Positions 32,069-40,355 of a DNA stretch of 50,694 nucleotides are shown in pieces. The stretch comes from Polyangia bacterium (GTDB lineage: Bacteria; Myxococcota_A; Polyangia; Polyangiales; Polyangiaceae). Every line of letters starts with the position of its first letter. Positions within the stretch are counted from its first letter, which is position 1. A program made the translations under genes and the position numbers. The notes below the pieces were generated by a model. That model was not told the DNA's origin. It did no database searches and saw nothing but the letters and a program-made list of their open reading frames with translations. The stretch spans positions 1-50,694 of the forward strand of contig JAUHZF010000018.1 of the NCBI GenBank assembly GCA_030426145.1, in the 5' to 3' direction.

Positions 32069-32757
32069 GGGTACCGGTACCGGGGCTTCGCGAGGGCGAG
32101 GTGACGCTACCGCCCGACACGGACCGCTACGTGACGCGCGTGCATCGCTGCGATGTGGGTGATGCGATCGCAGGCTTCGACCCCGAGACCGGACTCGAAG
32201 CGGATGGAGAGCTCATCGCCACCCGGCCCGCGCGGGTTCGCTTCGAGACGCCGCGGGCCACGTCTCGACGGCCGGCGGTCGCGACGACCCTCATCCAGTG
32301 CATGGCCAAGGGGAACAAGGTCGACGCCGTGGTGCGCGACGCCACCGAGCTCGGCGTGACGAAGATCGTGCTCGCGGTTGCGGCACGTTCGGTGAAGCGC
32401 GGTGGCGACGTCGAACGCTACCGGCGGGTCGTGCTCGAGGCTGCTCGTCAGTGCGGGCGTGGCGACGTGCCCGAGCTGGTCGGGGTGGTGGAGCTGGCCG
32501 AAGCGTGGCGTCACGGCGAGGGCCGTTGCGTGATGCTCGACGGGAGCGGACTGGCCATGGCAGGCGTGCTCGACGGTGCCGGCGTGGTGACCTTCGCGGT
32601 CGGCCCGGAGGGGGGATGGTCCGACGAGGAGCGCGCGGCTGCGCTCGAGGCAGGGTTCACTTTGGGGCGGGTCGGGGCCTTCACGATGCGCACCGAGACC
32701 GCCGCGGCCGCGGCGCTCGGCGCGCGATGGGCCCTCTACTCAGCTGTAGAGGGCTGA
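32065..32757 (+). CDS. rsmE: 16S rRNA m3U1498 methyltransferase
   Basis: A 230-residue SPOUT-class protein that methylates U1498 in 16S rRNA. N-terminal PUA-like part RYVTRVHRCDVGDAIAGFDP, then the SPOUT knot with AVGPEGGWSDEE and the terminal FTMRTETAAAAAL, close to the family consensus LRTETA. Translationally coupled to prmA. Its last 18 bp overlap the 3' end of the convergent reductase gene. Confidence 0.92.
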   Translation: MRVPVPGLREGEVTLPPDTDRYVTRVHRCDVGDAIAGFDPETGLEADGELIATRPARVRFETPRATSRRPAVATTLIQCMAKGNKVDAVVRDATELGVTKIVLAVAARSVKRGGDVERYRRVVLEAARQCGRGDVPELVGVVELAEAWRHGEGRCVMLDGSGLAMAGVLDGAGVVTFAVGPEGGWSDEERAAALEAGFTLGRVGAFTMRTETAAAAALGARWALYSAVEG

Positions 32758-33828
32758 GAAGGCGCCGGGGATGTCGGCCGGGGTGAGGGCGTCCTTGCGC
32801 TTGTGGAACTCCGGCAACGTGGCCTGGTAGGCCTCGTCGAGTCGGAGCTCTTCGGCGTTGCCCGTGAACATCGGCATGGTGTCGGCGGCGAGCTCTTCGA
32901 TGGTGCGGTAGGTGCCGCGCTCCTTGAGGATCTGCGCCGTGAGCGCGTACATCAGGGTGCCGCCAGGGATGGCGCCGAGGGCCGTGGTGGCCATAGCCGG
33001 ATAACAGAGACGCACCGGGCGGGCGCCGAAGCGCTCGGCGATGAGCTGCTGGTTCTTGCGCTGGAGGATCTTGGCGCCAGCGAGGGGACCCATGGCGTAG
33101 ACCGGGTCGTCGGGCTCGAAGTCGTAGTCGCAGAAAGCGACGATCGACTCGCCCTTGGCGATGAGGCCTGCGGCAGCGAGAGGCTCGACCCAGGCGAGGG
33201 ACGAGTCACCCATGAACTTGTTGGTGCGCTCGATCTCGGCTTCGGTGGCCACGTCGACATCGACCAGACCGAGCTGGCGGTACGCCTTGGGGTCGTCGAG
33301 CGCGGGGACCTGCAACACCGGGTCGAAGGCCACGTCGAGGTCCATGACCTTGGTCGGGCCGTGCTTCTCGTAGCGCTTGGTCGCACCGGCCGCGATGCCG
33401 TTGATGAGGTGCACGGCGCGCACGTTCTGTGACTTCAGGTGCTCGACCACCTCTTCGATGGTCTTGTCGCGGGTGGCGTCGCGGTTGAAGAAGCCGCAGG
33501 CCACGCCGGCTTCGTTGGCCACCTTCTCCATGGCGGCCACGTGGTGCCCACCGATCTGCATCTTGGCGGAGTCGTAGTGCACCGCGTAGACCGGAACCTT
33601 CTCGCCGAAGAGCAGTTGCGTGGCGAGGGCACGGGTGATCCCATTGCTACCGCCGAGGAACAGGACGGCGACATCGTCGGGAAGATCGATCCCGGCTGGG
33701 GTGAGCGAGGCCAGCTGATCCGACAGGACCTTCTCGGCCGCGGCCGGGCCCTTCTCCTTCAGCAGGCCAACCAGCGAACGTCGATCGACACCACCTAGGG
33801 GCAGTTTCTTGAAGGTTTCGAGCTCCAT
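32740..33828 (-). CDS. FabV-like trans-2-enoyl reductase
   Basis: A 362-residue protein resembling a divergent FabV/trans-2-enoyl-CoA (ACP) reductase. The NAD-binding start is VAVLFLGGSNGITRALATQL, and the catalytic Tyr-x8-Lys is present as Tyr244 and Lys253 (DPVYAMGPLAGAKIL). The C-terminal segment AIPGGTLMYALTAQILKERG parallels the FabV helix region. It would reduce enoyl-acyl intermediates with NADH; whether it serves fatty-acid synthesis is unverified. The start at 33828 was chosen because the upstream extension crosses glgA. It overlaps rsmE by 18 bp tail to tail. Confidence 0.72.
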   Translation of the reverse strand: MELETFKKLPLGGVDRRSLVGLLKEKGPAAAEKVLSDQLASLTPAGIDLPDDVAVLFLGGSNGITRALATQLLFGEKVPVYAVHYDSAKMQIGGHHVAAMEKVANEAGVACGFFNRDATRDKTIEEVVEHLKSQNVRAVHLINGIAAGATKRYEKHGPTKVMDLDVAFDPVLQVPALDDPKAYRQLGLVDVDVATEAEIERTNKFMGDSSLAWVEPLAAAGLIAKGESIVAFCDYDFEPDDPVYAMGPLAGAKILQRKNQQLIAERFGARPVRLCYPAMATTALGAIPGGTLMYALTAQILKERGTYRTIEELAADTMPMFTGNAEELRLDEAYQATLPEFHKRKDALTPADIPGAFSALYS

Positions 33829-33896
33829 GGGGGTGCCGGTTCGTCGCACGGAGGGGGGCGGTTGTAAAGACGGCGCCTTTGTCCCTTCGTTTGTCG

Positions 33897-33909
33897 TATA
33901 CCGCCCACC
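33897..33909 (+). promoter_or_regulatory. -10-like TATACC, 7 nt before glgA ATG
   Basis: TATACC (33897-33902) and GCCCACC precede ATG 33910 without a Shine-Dalgarno site. This gives a leaderless start divergent from the reductase gene. Confidence 0.4.
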
Positions 33910-35337
33910 ATGCCCCGGCTTCGGGTCCTCTTCGTCGTCTCTGAATGCGTGCCGCTGGTGAAGACCGGTGGACTCGGCGACGTGGCAGGAGCGCTGCCGC
34001 CGGCGCTCGCCGAGAGGGGACACGACGTGCGGGTCGTGATGCCGCGGTACCAGGAAGCCAAATCCTTTCCCGCCGAACGGCTCGACCTCTCGGTGGGCGT
34101 ACCCATGGGTGGCGGCGAGCGCTGGTGCGGCGTCTACGAGGGCAAGCTTCGGCGCGACGTGCCGATCTACATGCTCGAGCACGACGTGCTCTACGATCGC
34201 AAGGGTCTCTACGGCGACGACAACGGCGACTTCGGGGACAACCTCCTCCGATTCGCGCTGCTGTCTCGAGGGGCTTTCTCGGTGGTCGACGCCGTTGGCT
34301 TTCGACCTGACGTCATCCACATCAACGATTGGCAGACCTGCCTCGTTCCGCTGTACCAAAAGATTCTGGGGCGTCGCGAAGCCACGGTCCTGAGCATTCA
34401 CAATCTCGGCTACCAAGGATGGTTCGGGATGGAGGGCTTGGGCGCGACGGGCATCGGTGCGCACGATGCCTGGTCCACCGGCTACGAGCATTACGGTCCG
34501 CTCAACTTGCTCAAGGGCGGCATCGTCAACGCGACGATGGTCTCGACGGTCTCTCCCACCTACGCGGCCGAGATCGCCACCGACGAAGGAGGCATGGGCC
34601 TCGAGGGCGTGCTGCGGTGGCGCGGTCGCGACACCATCGGCGTGCTCAATGGAATCGACGACGCGATTTGGAGTCCGCGCGACGACCCTCACCTGCCGGC
34701 GAGCTACGGACCGGATGACCTGTCGGGCAAGGCGGCGTGCAGGGCAGAGCTCCAGCGCGAGTTCGGACTGCCGGTGCGCCCGGATGTGCCCATCATCGGG
34801 ATGGTGACGCGCCTCGCCCATCAGAAGGGCATGGACGTGGTGGCGGGCGCGCTCGAGGAGCTGCTACGCGAAGACCTTCAGCTCGTCGTACTGGGCAAAG
34901 GGGAGACGTGGGCTGAAGAGATGCTCGTGCATCTCGCCAAGACCAGCGACAAGGTCGGGGCCAAGATCGCCATCAGCGAGCGGTGGGCGCATCTCATCGA
35001 GGCGGGCGCCGACCTCTTCCTCATGCCCTCCCGGTACGAGCCCTGTGGGCTCAACCAGATGTACAGCCAGCGCTACGGCACGCTGCCCATCGTGCGGGCG
35101 GTGGGTGGATTGGTCGACACCGTGGAACACGACGCCACCGGCTTCGTATTCCGCGAGCTCAGCCCCCAGGTGCTCGCGGGTTGCGTGAAGTACGCGCTGT
35201 ACACGATGCGGCAGCGACCCGAGCACTTCGCCGCCATGCGTCAGGCCGCCATGCGCAAGAGCATGGGATGGGACCGGTCGGCGGCGCAGTACGAGGCGCT
35301 CTACCGATTGGCTATGGCCCGTCAGCGTACGCGCTAG
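33910..35337 (+). CDS. glgA: Glycogen synthase (ADP-glucose)
   Basis: A 475-residue GT5 glycosyltransferase that extends alpha-1,4-glucan from ADP-glucose. The N-terminal KTGGLGDVAGALPPALAERG (Lys18) binds the nucleotide-sugar phosphate, VIHINDWQT and SIHNLGYQGWFGMEGL are typical, and the C-terminal half has LVVLGKGE and LFLMPSRYEPCGLNQMYSQRYG. Length is full. It stands alone without glgB/C nearby; a lipoprotein gene follows 75 bp later. Confidence 0.96.
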   Translation: MPRLRVLFVVSECVPLVKTGGLGDVAGALPPALAERGHDVRVVMPRYQEAKSFPAERLDLSVGVPMGGGERWCGVYEGKLRRDVPIYMLEHDVLYDRKGLYGDDNGDFGDNLLRFALLSRGAFSVVDAVGFRPDVIHINDWQTCLVPLYQKILGRREATVLSIHNLGYQGWFGMEGLGATGIGAHDAWSTGYEHYGPLNLLKGGIVNATMVSTVSPTYAAEIATDEGGMGLEGVLRWRGRDTIGVLNGIDDAIWSPRDDPHLPASYGPDDLSGKAACRAELQREFGLPVRPDVPIIGMVTRLAHQKGMDVVAGALEELLREDLQLVVLGKGETWAEEMLVHLAKTSDKVGAKIAISERWAHLIEAGADLFLMPSRYEPCGLNQMYSQRYGTLPIVRAVGGLVDTVEHDATGFVFRELSPQVLAGCVKYALYTMRQRPEHFAAMRQAAMRKSMGWDRSAAQYEALYRLAMARQRTR

Positions 35338-35412
35338 CGCTCCTCGACGCGGGCGCGGATGAGACCTGCAAAGGTCGGCGGCTCGGGTTACCCCGCGTGG
35401 TACACCGTCGAG

Positions 35413-36255
35413 GTGACGTGTACGCGCCGGCAGCTCGGTCTCGCGCTCTTGGCCGCGAGCTGCTCGCGACGAGGTTGCGGTCCCGACGAGCGGGTGGCCG
35501 AGCTCGAAGGTGCGGCGGTGGAAGCGATCACCGTGCACGAGGGCGTGGTGGTCGCGGTGGGCGGAGGGGCTCGTGGTCGCATGTGGACGGTGTCGCCCGA
35601 GGGCAACGTCGTGGAGCGGCTCGACCGGCTCGCGCATCCTCGCGACGTCATCGTGGTGCACGATCGTTGGGTCGTGGCGAGTGATGGCGGCGTGGTGGCG
35701 ATGCCGCGGACGGGGGCGGAACGCGAGTCGTGGACCGAGCGTCCCGCGTGGCGGTTGGCGGCCGGCGCAGCGGTATGTTGGATCGAGCGCGAGACCAGCG
35801 CGATCTGGCGCTGGGGAGGCGAAGGCCCAGTGCGTGTGATCGAGGGTCGGGGCGTGCACGCGCAGGGGTTCGCGGTGGCGGGCAGCCGCGTGCTCTGGAC
35901 CGCCGCCGATGCTCTGTGGGACACCGAGGTGACGGGCAGCACCCCTCGCCTGCTCGCTCAGATCCCGGGCGCCGGGGACGTGGCGGTGCTCGATCACCGG
36001 CTCTTCGCCGTGGCCACCCCGGATGGCCTGATCCGTCATCCGGACGGGGGAAAGATCATCGAGGCACAAACGCCGGCGTCGCTGTCGGCGGCGGGTGGAT
36101 GGCTCGCATTCGGTGCCGTCGATGGCGTGGTGGCGGTGGGAACCCCAGGCTCGCTGAGGGTGCCGACCACGGCCAAGGCCGTGGCGACCGATGGGCGTAG
36201 GATATGGTGGGTAGATCGGGGTGATGTGCTGTGGCGTAGGTCGCTGTCGTCTTGA
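35413..36255 (+). CDS. Probable lipoprotein, beta-propeller-like
   Basis: A 280-residue precursor from GTG 35413 with VTCTRRQLGLALLAASC, a short signal with a weak lipobox (AASC). The mature chain consists of short strand repeats with Trp/Asp-Gly turns (GGGARGRMWTVSPEGN, VVASDGGVVAMPRTGAE, AVAGSRVLWTAADALWDTEV), suggesting beta-propeller blades. No catalytic motif is seen. ATG 35359 would add a non-signal-like stretch. Family uncertain; it may bind a surface ligand. Confidence 0.62.
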   Translation: MTCTRRQLGLALLAASCSRRGCGPDERVAELEGAAVEAITVHEGVVVAVGGGARGRMWTVSPEGNVVERLDRLAHPRDVIVVHDRWVVASDGGVVAMPRTGAERESWTERPAWRLAAGAAVCWIERETSAIWRWGGEGPVRVIEGRGVHAQGFAVAGSRVLWTAADALWDTEVTGSTPRLLAQIPGAGDVAVLDHRLFAVATPDGLIRHPDGGKIIEAQTPASLSAAGGWLAFGAVDGVVAVGTPGSLRVPTTAKAVATDGRRIWWVDRGDVLWRRSLSS

Positions 36256-36285
36256 CACGTACTCGTCACAGAAGGGGGAGCAGCT

Positions 36286-36377
36286 GTCCAGTTTTAAGTA
36301 CCTATAGAACAGAAGCATTTTCAGTGGTTTGAATAAAAAACCACTGAACAAAAGAAAAGTACTGCACAAAACTGGAC
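36286..36377. repeat. AT-rich nested palindrome (MITE-like)
   Basis: A 92-bp island with about 35% GC in a GC-rich region. The outer arms GTCCAGTTTT (36286-36295) and AAAACTGGAC (36368-36377) are perfect inverted repeats. A second pair AGTAC/GTACT lies just inside, and an inner perfect 11-bp pair TTCAGTGGTTT/AAACCACTGAA (36320-36348) forms a hairpin. No T-run follows, so it is not a normal terminator. It may be a non-autonomous transposon, a structured RNA or a recombination site. The 135-bp gap at 36256-36390 holds nothing else. Confidence 0.75.
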
Positions 36378-36390
36378 GTGCATTCAGCAG

Positions 36391-36660
36391 ATGGGTGATT
36401 CTGTCGCCATGTTGACCCAGACGGAACGACTCACCCTTCGCATTCTCTTCGACCTCGCCCGGGACGACCGCCCCGCCGACCTCGCCGTCGTGGCGGCAGA
36501 ACTCGGCAAAGGATGCGTCGAGACCGACGCCATTCTCGAGCGCCTCGCTCAGGCCGGCTTCGTCGATGCCGACCGCGTGCGGCTCACGATGATGGGCCTC
36601 ACCGTGGCGGTGTCGGCGCCAGCTCGGAACAAGCAGCGCCCTCGTTCGACCGCGGCCTGA
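36391..36660 (+). CDS. Small winged-helix protein
   Basis: An 89-residue protein that looks like a DNA-binding winged helix: QTERLTLRILFDLARDDRPA, VVAAELGKGCVETDAILERL and FVDADRVRLTMMGLTVAVSA, followed by a basic tail (ARNKQRPR). The start could also be ATG 36409. Its last 62 bp overlap the 3' end of bioF on the other strand. The AT-rich palindrome lies just upstream and could be part of its promoter. Target unknown. Confidence 0.6.
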   Translation: MGDSVAMLTQTERLTLRILFDLARDDRPADLAVVAAELGKGCVETDAILERLAQAGFVDADRVRLTMMGLTVAVSAPARNKQRPRSTAA

Positions 36661-37795
36661 GCTCGGCGGCGTCGATCCGCTCGAGCACCGCATCGATGAA
36701 AGAGGTCTCTTGGGGTTGGGAGTCCAAGGTCTCGTTCGAAGCGGTGTCGAGGAGGGCGGCGTTGAGGGTGAAGCGCAGTCGAGCCGTCCCCGGAGGAACG
36801 GTCGGGGGACGGATCGCTTGGACGAAGAGGCCCCGTGCGAGCAGCGCGCGGCTCATCTCGACCGCCTCGGTCTCACCGCCGAGGATCCATGGCACCACGG
36901 GCCCGTGGTTGTCGGTAGGAACGTTCGCTCCGCGCGCACGCAGGCCGGCGCGCAGCGCGTCGGACGCGTCGTGAAGGCGGGCCCGCCGCGCCTCATCCTC
37001 GATGAGGGTGGTCACGCGGTCCGGCACCGCGGCGCTGATCACCGGGGACGGACCCGTACTGAAGACGAAGCTGCGCGCGCGGTTCCAGAGCCAGCGGCGC
37101 AGCACGGCCGGGCCGGCGACGAAGGCGCCCTGGAGGCCGAGCGATTTTCCAAGGGTGCCGACGAGCACGTCGGCACGTACGCCGGCCTCGGCACAGAGAC
37201 CACGACCCCCGCGCCCGAAGACGCCGAGGGCGTGTGCTTCGTCGACGATGAGCCCCGCTCCGTGCGCATCGCAGACCTCTCTTAGAGAACGCAGGTCGGG
37301 ACTCTGGCCGTCCATGCTGAAGTAGGACTCGGTCACGACCCAGCGGCGGCGGTGTACGGAGCCGGCGAGCTTGCTCGCGATGGCGTCGACGTCGCGATGG
37401 GGAACGACTGCGACCTCGGCCCGCGAGAGACGACAACCATCGATGATGGAGGCGTGGTTGAGGGCGTCGCTGATCACGAGGTCGCCCCGGGCGGCGAGGC
37501 TCGACATCAGACCCACGTTGGCCGCGTAGCCCGAGGTGAACAGGAGCGCGTCTTCGGCGCCCACCCAACCCGCCAATGCTTGCTCTGCCGCGCGATGATG
37601 CGGGTGGTCGCCGCTGATGAGCCGCGAGGCACCGCTGCCAGCGGGCGCCGAGGTTTCGAGGGGTCGTTCCGCGTAGCCGAGGTAGTCGTTGCTGCAGAGC
37701 ACGAGGGCATCTGGAGGGAGCGAGACCGGCGCGCGCAGTCGCCCCGCCTCATCGAGCTCGGCCAGAGCCGCCTCGAGGTGATCGAGCGGGCTCAT
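36599..37795 (-). CDS. bioF: 8-amino-7-oxononanoate synthase-like PLP enzyme
   Basis: A 398-residue alpha-oxoamine synthase. It should condense an acyl-CoA/ACP with an amino acid, pimeloyl and alanine if it makes biotin. Visible motifs are LVLCSNDYLGYAERP, GSGASRLISGDHPHHRAAEQ, FSMDGQSPDL, VDEAHALGVFGRGGRGL (Asp185, His188) and the PLP-Lys motif VGTLGKSLGLQGA (Lys217). The assignment to BioF rather than KBL or SPT is by resemblance. ATG 37795 overlaps the zapA stop by 4 bp. No other biotin gene is in the window. Confidence 0.85.
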   Translation of the reverse strand: MSPLDHLEAALAELDEAGRLRAPVSLPPDALVLCSNDYLGYAERPLETSAPAGSGASRLISGDHPHHRAAEQALAGWVGAEDALLFTSGYAANVGLMSSLAARGDLVISDALNHASIIDGCRLSRAEVAVVPHRDVDAIASKLAGSVHRRRWVVTESYFSMDGQSPDLRSLREVCDAHGAGLIVDEAHALGVFGRGGRGLCAEAGVRADVLVGTLGKSLGLQGAFVAGPAVLRRWLWNRARSFVFSTGPSPVISAAVPDRVTTLIEDEARRARLHDASDALRAGLRARGANVPTDNHGPVVPWILGGETEAVEMSRALLARGLFVQAIRPPTVPPGTARLRFTLNAALLDTASNETLDSQPQETSFIDAVLERIDAAELRPRSNEGAACSELAPTPPR

Positions 37796-38145
37796 GAGTT
37801 CTGCTTCTTCTTGCCGCGGCCCTTCTTGCTGCGGCTCGGCTTGGCGCTCGTGCGCGCCTCGGACTCGGCGATGGTGCGATCGACCCGCGCGAGCATGGTT
37901 TGGAGGTGTCCCTTGGCCTTCTCGGCCACGGCCGCACTTCGCTCGCGCTCTTCGCGCACGTCGTTGGCCAGGGCCACCGCAGCCAGGAGCATCGCCTGCG
38001 TCGTGACCGGACGACCCGGAGAGAGGATGGCGGCGAGCTTCTCCTCGACCATGGCTGCGAGCTCTTGCAGCTCGTCTGGATCGGCGGTGGTGACCACGCG
38101 GCATCGCTGCCCCGCGACACACAGCTCCACCGCTTCGTCTGCCAT
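37792..38145 (-). CDS. zapA: Cell division protein ZapA
   Basis: A 117-residue protein fitting ZapA, which binds FtsZ and promotes Z-ring bundling. N-terminal strand motif AVELCVAGQRCRVVTTADPD, then the helix ELQELAAMVEEKLAAILS and the hallmark TQAMLLAAVALANDVREERE. The C-terminus is a basic Lys/Arg/Ser tail. A leaderless -10 (TAGCTT) lies 6 nt before ATG. It is the first gene of a two-gene unit with bioF. Confidence 0.85.
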   Translation of the reverse strand: MADEAVELCVAGQRCRVVTTADPDELQELAAMVEEKLAAILSPGRPVTTQAMLLAAVALANDVREERERSAAVAEKAKGHLQTMLARVDRTIAESEARTSAKPSRSKKGRGKKKQNS

Positions 38146-38157
38146 GAGAGCAAGCTA
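38146..38157 (-). promoter_or_regulatory. -10-like TAGCTT, 6 nt before zapA ATG
   Basis: On the minus strand TAGCTT (38157-38152) is followed by GCTCTC and ATG 38145, with no Shine-Dalgarno site. Confidence 0.4.
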
Positions 38158-38158
38158 G

Positions 38159-38238
38159 CCCGCGAAGGGGAGTAGCTCAACCTCGCCCGACCGGGCCCGG
38201 GTGAGGTAAAGCACGAAGGGGGCGACCCGAGCTACGGG
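38159..38238 (+). ncRNA. Possible structured leader of the 38250 gene
   Basis: GTAGCTC (38172-38178) pairs perfectly with GAGCTAC (38229-38235). Inside it CCTCGCCCG (38181-38189) pairs with CGGGTGAGG (38198-38206) through one G-T pair, and CCCG/CGGG extends the outer stem. The two stems form a two-armed fold of about 80 nt, about 12 nt before the GTG start. It is not a tRNA, and no riboswitch class is recognised. Confidence 0.35.
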
Positions 38239-38249
38239 ATGGTCAACCG

Positions 38250-38897
38250 GTGAAAAATCGCAAGACGATGAGCATGGGGCTCGTGGCCTGGCTGGGGGTG
38301 GTTTCGGCCTCGGCCGGCGCGCTCGCCCAGCCCTCTCCCGAGCCCACCAAAGATAGTGCGGTGCAGGCCAACGCCAGCCTCTTGGCGGGCCCGGTCGTTT
38401 CGTCAGGGCAGGACGGCGGCTTCGGGGACCACGCGGAGCTGCAGCTCGGGTTGCGAGGAGACATCCTTTTTCTGAGGACCGGTCCCGATGACTTCGGCCT
38501 TGGGCCGTACCTCGAGGCGTCGACCTTCGCCTTCGACCAAGGACAGCTCGGGGGCGGTGCCACCTTCCTCATCCCCGTTCACGACACCTTCCCCCTCGTG
38601 TTCAGCGGCGGCGGCCATCTGCGGCTCGCGCGTGAGGATCTAGGGCCGCGACCGGGCTTCGATGCGTCGCTCTTCTGGGGGGCGCGCAGCTTCAACTACC
38701 ACGGCGCGTACAACATGGCCGGGGGCCTGCGCATCGGGTACCACCACACGTTCGGCATCTCGCCCGACGTGGGCCCGATGATCGACGAGAAGCTCTTGAG
38801 CATCAGCGCACAGATCGACGTCGTCGCGCTCGGCCTGCCGATCGTGATGTTGGTCGATGTGCTGCGTGGGCCGAGCGAAGATGCCCGGCCGCTTTAG
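38250..38897 (+). CDS. Probable outer-membrane or secreted beta protein
   Basis: A 215-residue precursor with a signal (TMSMGLVAWLGVVSASAGALA) and a mature part of alternating strands (HAELQLGLRGDILFLRTGPD, GGGHLRLAREDLGPRPGFD, NMAGGLRIGYHHTFGISPDV). It looks like a small outer-membrane barrel but lacks a terminal aromatic residue. The GTG start has no clear Shine-Dalgarno site; ATG 38268 is an alternative. Its stop abuts the convergent lipoprotein stop. Family unknown. Confidence 0.6.
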   Translation: MKNRKTMSMGLVAWLGVVSASAGALAQPSPEPTKDSAVQANASLLAGPVVSSGQDGGFGDHAELQLGLRGDILFLRTGPDDFGLGPYLEASTFAFDQGQLGGGATFLIPVHDTFPLVFSGGGHLRLAREDLGPRPGFDASLFWGARSFNYHGAYNMAGGLRIGYHHTFGISPDVGPMIDEKLLSISAQIDVVALGLPIVMLVDVLRGPSEDARPL

Positions 38898-39677
38898 CTA
38901 CTGCGAGCGGCAGAAGTTCTGCGACGGGTCGAATCGGGGATCGTTGACGCCGAGACCATCACCCTGGTTGAGCAGGCACGGGATGTCGGTGTCGTCGATC
39001 TCGGCCTCGAGGTCGACGAGCGGATCACTGCAGCTCAGGAATCGGCCGGGACGGTTACGAATCTCGATCGGGTAGTCGAAGATACCGGTCTCGACGTCCT
39101 TGCCGCCGAGGGTCTCGCCGAGAAGCTTGAAGCGGACGAGCACGTTCGTATCGCCTCCGCCCGCGGCCTGCATGGCCGTAAACGCCTCGGTGGCCGTGAG
39201 GAGAATGACCTCGGTGAGGCCAAACCCGGGGTTGGTGGGCGAGCCGACTTCGACGAAGCCAGAGGCCGCGGCGAAGGCGGCGTCGTCGTCGCCGATCTCC
39301 GCCGTGAGCAGCCCGCCTCCGGGCACGATGACCTCACGCTCGATGCCGTAGAGCTGCACGCTGTTGCTCTCGGCGCGCAGCAGGTCGGCGTCGCCGCGGG
39401 AGACCATGCCGTTGCCTACGAGGGGAAAGCCGCGGTACGGACCCGTGAAGCACTCGCCAGCGCTCGTGGCGCCGGCCGGGCAAAGCGGATCGTAGGTTCC
39501 GAGCGAGTCGGAGAGGGCACTCGGGTCGTCGGTGATCACGCACTCGGTGTCGCGTGAGATGAACTGCAGCTGCTGAACGAAAATCGTCGAATCGTTCTCG
39601 GCGCAGCCCGTGCTGCCCATGGCAAGTGTCGCCACCAGTGCGGTAGCGGCCCAATCGCTGGTCTTCATACGCTTCAT
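38898..39677 (-). CDS. Lipoprotein of unknown function
   Basis: A 259-residue precursor with MKRMKTSDWAATALVATLAMGSTGC (lipobox STGC). The mature chain begins with a short Cys-containing region (FISRDTECVITDDPSAL, DPLCPAGATSAGECFTG) and then a beta-rich domain (EVILLTATEAFTAMQAAGGG, NVLVRFKLLGETLGGKDVET). No family is recognised. ATG 39677 was used because the extension upstream does not look like a signal peptide; ATG 39668 is possible. Confidence 0.7.
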   Translation of the reverse strand: MKRMKTSDWAATALVATLAMGSTGCAENDSTIFVQQLQFISRDTECVITDDPSALSDSLGTYDPLCPAGATSAGECFTGPYRGFPLVGNGMVSRGDADLLRAESNSVQLYGIEREVIVPGGGLLTAEIGDDDAAFAAASGFVEVGSPTNPGFGLTEVILLTATEAFTAMQAAGGGDTNVLVRFKLLGETLGGKDVETGIFDYPIEIRNRPGRFLSCSDPLVDLEAEIDDTDIPCLLNQGDGLGVNDPRFDPSQNFCRSQ

Positions 39678-39812
39678 GTCGGCCCCGTTTTGCGCGCGCA
39701 ACCCGCGCCACATTCAAATGCTACCGAACGGGCTGCATCCTCGCCAAGTATTGCGTGGGTTGACCCGACGGCCGTTCAGGTGCCCCGACATCGCACGACG
39801 TCGCAGGCTGTC

Positions 39813-40355
39813 TCACGTGCCCGCATTCGGTCGCCAAGCGCGGAGGATGGCGTCGACCACGGACTGGCGGCTTCCCGTCGCGTCGACTTTGTCGTGCGCG
39901 TCGTCGTAGGCGGTGCGCCTCGTGGCGAGCCGCGCTTCGATGCGCTCTTCGAGGGTGAGGTCGGCGGGCTCGGCCAGCAGAGGTCGTTTGGTCTGCTCGC
40001 TCTCGAGGCGGCCGGCGAGCACCGAGGCCGGGGCGTCGAGGGCGACGACCCAGGTTCGCTCCTTGGCGGCACGACGGAGGTCGTCGTCGAGAAGCGCCCC
40101 GCCGCCGAGGGCCACGAGGTAGGGGCCTTCTCGCTCGAGCCAGGTGCGAAGGATCCGGGCCTCGACCTTGCGAAACGCGGCCTCGCCGTCGCTCGCGAAG
40201 AGCTCGACCAGCGGCTTGCCCACGTCGGTCTCGATCATGGCGTCGAGATCGACGAAGGGAACACCCCGCGCCGCAGCCACCAAGCGGCCCACCGTGGTCT
40301 TACCGGTGCCCATGAATCCCCAGAGCAGGAGCCTGGGCCGCCTCTTCGCCAACAT
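39813..40355 (-). CDS. aroK: Shikimate kinase
   Basis: A 180-residue NMP-kinase-fold protein that phosphorylates shikimate at the 3-OH with ATP in aromatic amino-acid synthesis. The P-loop is GFMGTGKTTVG, followed by FVDLDAMIETDVG, the shikimate-binding segment AFRKVEARIL, and LVALGGGALLDDD. TATCAT lies 7 nt before ATG 40355. The gene is separated from ubiB by 34 bp, so a shared transcript is possible. Confidence 0.93.
   Translation of the reverse strand: MLAKRRPRLLLWGFMGTGKTTVGRLVAAARGVPFVDLDAMIETDVGKPLVELFASDGEAAFRKVEARILRTWLEREGPYLVALGGGALLDDDLRRAAKERTWVVALDAPASVLAGRLESEQTKRPLLAEPADLTLEERIEARLATRRTAYDDAHDKVDATGSRQSVVDAILRAWRPNAGT

Noticed and set aside
33829..34821. Upstream extension of the FabV-like gene to 34821
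   Set aside because: It would cross into glgA on the opposite strand, and the enzyme homology starts at 33828.
36318..36348. Intrinsic terminator at the inner hairpin
   Set aside because: The hairpin is AT-rich and neither strand has a T-run after it.
38167..38240. tRNA beginning GGGGAGTAGCTCA
   Set aside because: There is no anticodon arm, T-arm GTTCGA or acceptor pairing.
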